Below the pieces are notes generated by a model. The model saw only the letters and a list, made by a program, of their open reading frames with translations. It did no database searches and was not told the origin of the DNA. From Gaiellasilicea sp963730405 (GTDB lineage Bacteria; Actinomycetota; Thermoleophilia; Gaiellales; Gaiellaceae), in the NCBI GenBank assembly GCA_963730405.1, contig CAVSRW010000011.1, positions 186,001-250,000 of the forward strand: DNA of 64,000 nt. The letters run 5' to 3'. Within the stretch, counting starts at the first letter, position 1, and the number at the start of each line of letters is the position of its first letter. The position numbers and the translations under genes were made by a program. This document shows positions 62,709-64,000 of the stretch, one piece after another.

Positions 62709-63368
62709 ATGGCTTTGCAGATCGGCGACACGGCACCCGACTTCGAGGCGGAGAGCACCGAGGGGCGGATCAGCTTCCACGACTGGATCGGCGACGCGTG
62801 GGCGGTCATCTTCTCGCATCCGAAGGACTTCACGCCGGTGTGCACGACCGAGCTTGGCTACATGGCGAAGATCAAGCCCGAGTTCGACCGGCGCGGCGTG
62901 AAGGTGATCGGGCTCTCGGTCGACCCCACGGAGCGGCACCAGGACTGGGCGAAGGACATCGAGGAGACCCAGGGACAGGCGCCCAACTACCCGATCATCG
63001 CCGATCACGACTTCCAGGTCTCGAAGGCGTACGGGATGCTGGCCTCGAGCGTCGAGGGCGACCCGCTCGCGCGCACGCCGGCCGACAACCAGACCGTACG
63101 GAACGTCTTCGTCGTCGGCCCCGACAAGAAGATCAAGCTCATCCTCGTCTACCCGATGACGACCGGCCGCAACTTCGACGAGGTGCTGCGCGTGATCGAC
63201 TCGCTCCAGCTGACCGCGAAGCACAAGGTGGCGACGCCGGTCAACTGGCGGCAGGGCGAGGACGTGATCATCGCCGGCTCGGTCTCGGACGACGAGGCGC
63301 GGGAGACGTACCCGGACGGCTGGGAGTCGCCGAAGCCGTACATCCGGATCGTGCCGCAGCCCAACTGA
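62709..63368 (+). CDS. 1-Cys peroxiredoxin (Prx6-type AhpC/TSA)
   Basis: 219 aa from ATG 62709 with AGGAGGG 6 nt upstream. Peroxidatic Cys in SHPKDFTPVCTTELGYMAKI (PxxxTxxC), conserved Arg in TVRNVFVVGPDKKIKLILVY, and the long C-terminal domain of Prx6-type enzymes (TPVNWRQGEDVIIAGSVSDD, ETYPDGWESPKPYIRIVPQ). Reduces hydrogen and organic peroxides in the cytoplasm. Monocistronic; its stop is 4 nt from the convergent membrane protein gene. Confidence 0.95.
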   Translation: MALQIGDTAPDFEAESTEGRISFHDWIGDAWAVIFSHPKDFTPVCTTELGYMAKIKPEFDRRGVKVIGLSVDPTERHQDWAKDIEETQGQAPNYPIIADHDFQVSKAYGMLASSVEGDPLARTPADNQTVRNVFVVGPDKKIKLILVYPMTTGRNFDEVLRVIDSLQLTAKHKVATPVNWRQGEDVIIAGSVSDDEARETYPDGWESPKPYIRIVPQPN

Positions 63369-63372
63369 GGCA

Positions 63373-64000
63373 TCAGGGGACGGAGAGCGAGATCTCGGGG
63401 GGCAGCTCCCCGGGCTCTCCCTCCGCCTCGAGCTCGAGGCGGACGCGCGCGTCGAAGTAGAGGTACGTGGTCGTGAGCGCGACGAACGGCATCGCGACCG
63501 CGTTGATGACGCCGGCGACCACGTTGGCGAGAGAGAGCGGCGCCTCCGTCGCGACGATCAGCACGGTCCCGAGGAGCGTGCCCACCGCGAGCGGGATCAG
63601 CGTCCCGAGCCCGACGATCGATGCGACCCGCAACCAGCGGCGGCGGACGAGCGCGCCGCTGCGCCGAAGCGACTCCCGCGCCGGCAGGCCCTCCAGCTCC
63701 ACGACCTGTGCGAGCAGGGAGAAGCGAACGGCAAGCCAGATCGCGACCGGGGCGAGGACGACGGTGGCGCTGAGCGCGATGCAGAGCGCGACCGCGATCG
63801 CCGTCGCGCCGAAGAGCGTGCGGGCGCGCATCAGGGCACGTTTATAGGCGTCGATCGGGCCGATCGAGCCGCCCTCGTCGAGGCGAGCAACGGCGCAGGC
63901 CGTCGCCGCCTGGACGAGCGCGACGCCGAAGAAGGTGAGTGCGGTGCCGATTGCGACCCCGAGGAGCGCCAGCGCACCCGCACTTTCCCCGGAGACGTCG
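63373..64000 (-). CDS. Multi-pass membrane protein, C-terminal part (cut by window end)
   Basis: At least 208 residues, open to the right edge, so the N-terminus is missing. Hydrophobic segments AGALALLGVAIGTALTFFGV, TAIAVALCIALSATVVLAPV, VASIVGLGTLIPLAVGTLLG and VVAGVINAVAMPFVALTTTY separate loops with RALMRARTLF and LPARESLRRSGALVRRRWLR. This pattern resembles glycerophosphodiester-phosphodiesterase membrane domains and related YciC-like proteins. Function unknown. Confidence 0.65.
   Translation of the reverse strand, partial: DVSGESAGALALLGVAIGTALTFFGVALVQAATACAVARLDEGGSIGPIDAYKRALMRARTLFGATAIAVALCIALSATVVLAPVAIWLAVRFSLLAQVVELEGLPARESLRRSGALVRRRWLRVASIVGLGTLIPLAVGTLLGTVLIVATEAPLSLANVVAGVINAVAMPFVALTTTYLYFDARVRLELEAEGEPGELPPEISLSVP

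Overview
The window is about 70% GC by eye and uses GTG starts, 4-nt start/stop overlaps and SigA-like TANNNT boxes. Protein types include a SARP-like (BTAD) regulator with an extracytoplasmic YVTN propeller, an RskA-like anti-sigma factor, fasciclin and lamin-tail proteins, and MoxR/DUF58/VWA proteins. Together these suggest an actinobacterial chromosome, most likely of the Thermoleophilia type (inference; no rRNA or tRNA marker is present). I see no tRNA, rRNA, insertion sequence, prophage or CRISPR array. Many otherwise convincing genes carry single-base indels, mostly insertions at short homopolymers or repeated di/trinucleotides. I treat these mainly as consensus errors and describe the restored proteins.

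Layout. 1-3.4 kb: two secreted lamin-tail-domain proteins (minus strand) flank rsgA, which has a 17-codon ORF with an excellent Shine-Dalgarno upstream. 3.6-7.1 kb: two esterases, an ATP-grasp enzyme and an SRPBCC protein. 7.1-10.7 kb: a photolyase operon (minus) and small plus-strand genes. 10.7-12.9 kb: a fasciclin protein divergent from an ECF sigma/anti-sigma pair, resembling the mycobacterial SigK/RskA/MPT83 arrangement. It is followed by a 158-nt hairpin element. 13.0-15.1 kb: a two-component system divergent from a 15.2-21.2 kb operon (MoxR, DUF58, two VWA membrane proteins, a secreted protein between them, an HtrA-like lipoprotein protease).

21.3-31.8 kb: a secreted HExxH protein, then four tandem family-5 solute-binding proteins without permeases. 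They converge on a membrane-anchored BTAD/YVTN regulator that is divergent from a secreted protein and a soluble YVTN propeller. 31.8-43.9 kb: a thioesterase and a sugar catabolic region (D-lyxose isomerase-like cupin, Gfo/Idh/MocA oxidoreductase, two TIM-barrel isomerases, LacI regulator, tandem metallo-beta-lactamase protein, PfkB kinase, GH13 glucosidase, VOC protein, xylulokinase-like FGGY kinase). Two near-identical LacI-type operators tie the LacI gene to the MBL/PfkB promoter region.

43.9-54.9 kb: a Bax-inhibitor-like membrane protein, a GT2 glycosyltransferase, a YdcF-like protein, then argC-argJ-argB-argD-argR-argF on the minus strand divergent from carA-carB on the plus strand. CarB ends at 879 aa and lacks the usual C-terminal allosteric (MGS-like) domain. 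54.9-61.9 kb: a complete beta-glucoside-type uptake operon on the minus strand (lacI, binding protein, two permeases, intracellular GH1, MsmK-like ATPase). 61.9-64 kb: a coiled-coil protein, a 1-Cys peroxiredoxin and the C-terminal part of a membrane protein. A dispersed repeat of paired GGGGGAA..TTCCCCC hairpins occurs at three places (5.3, 16.2 and 57.4 kb).
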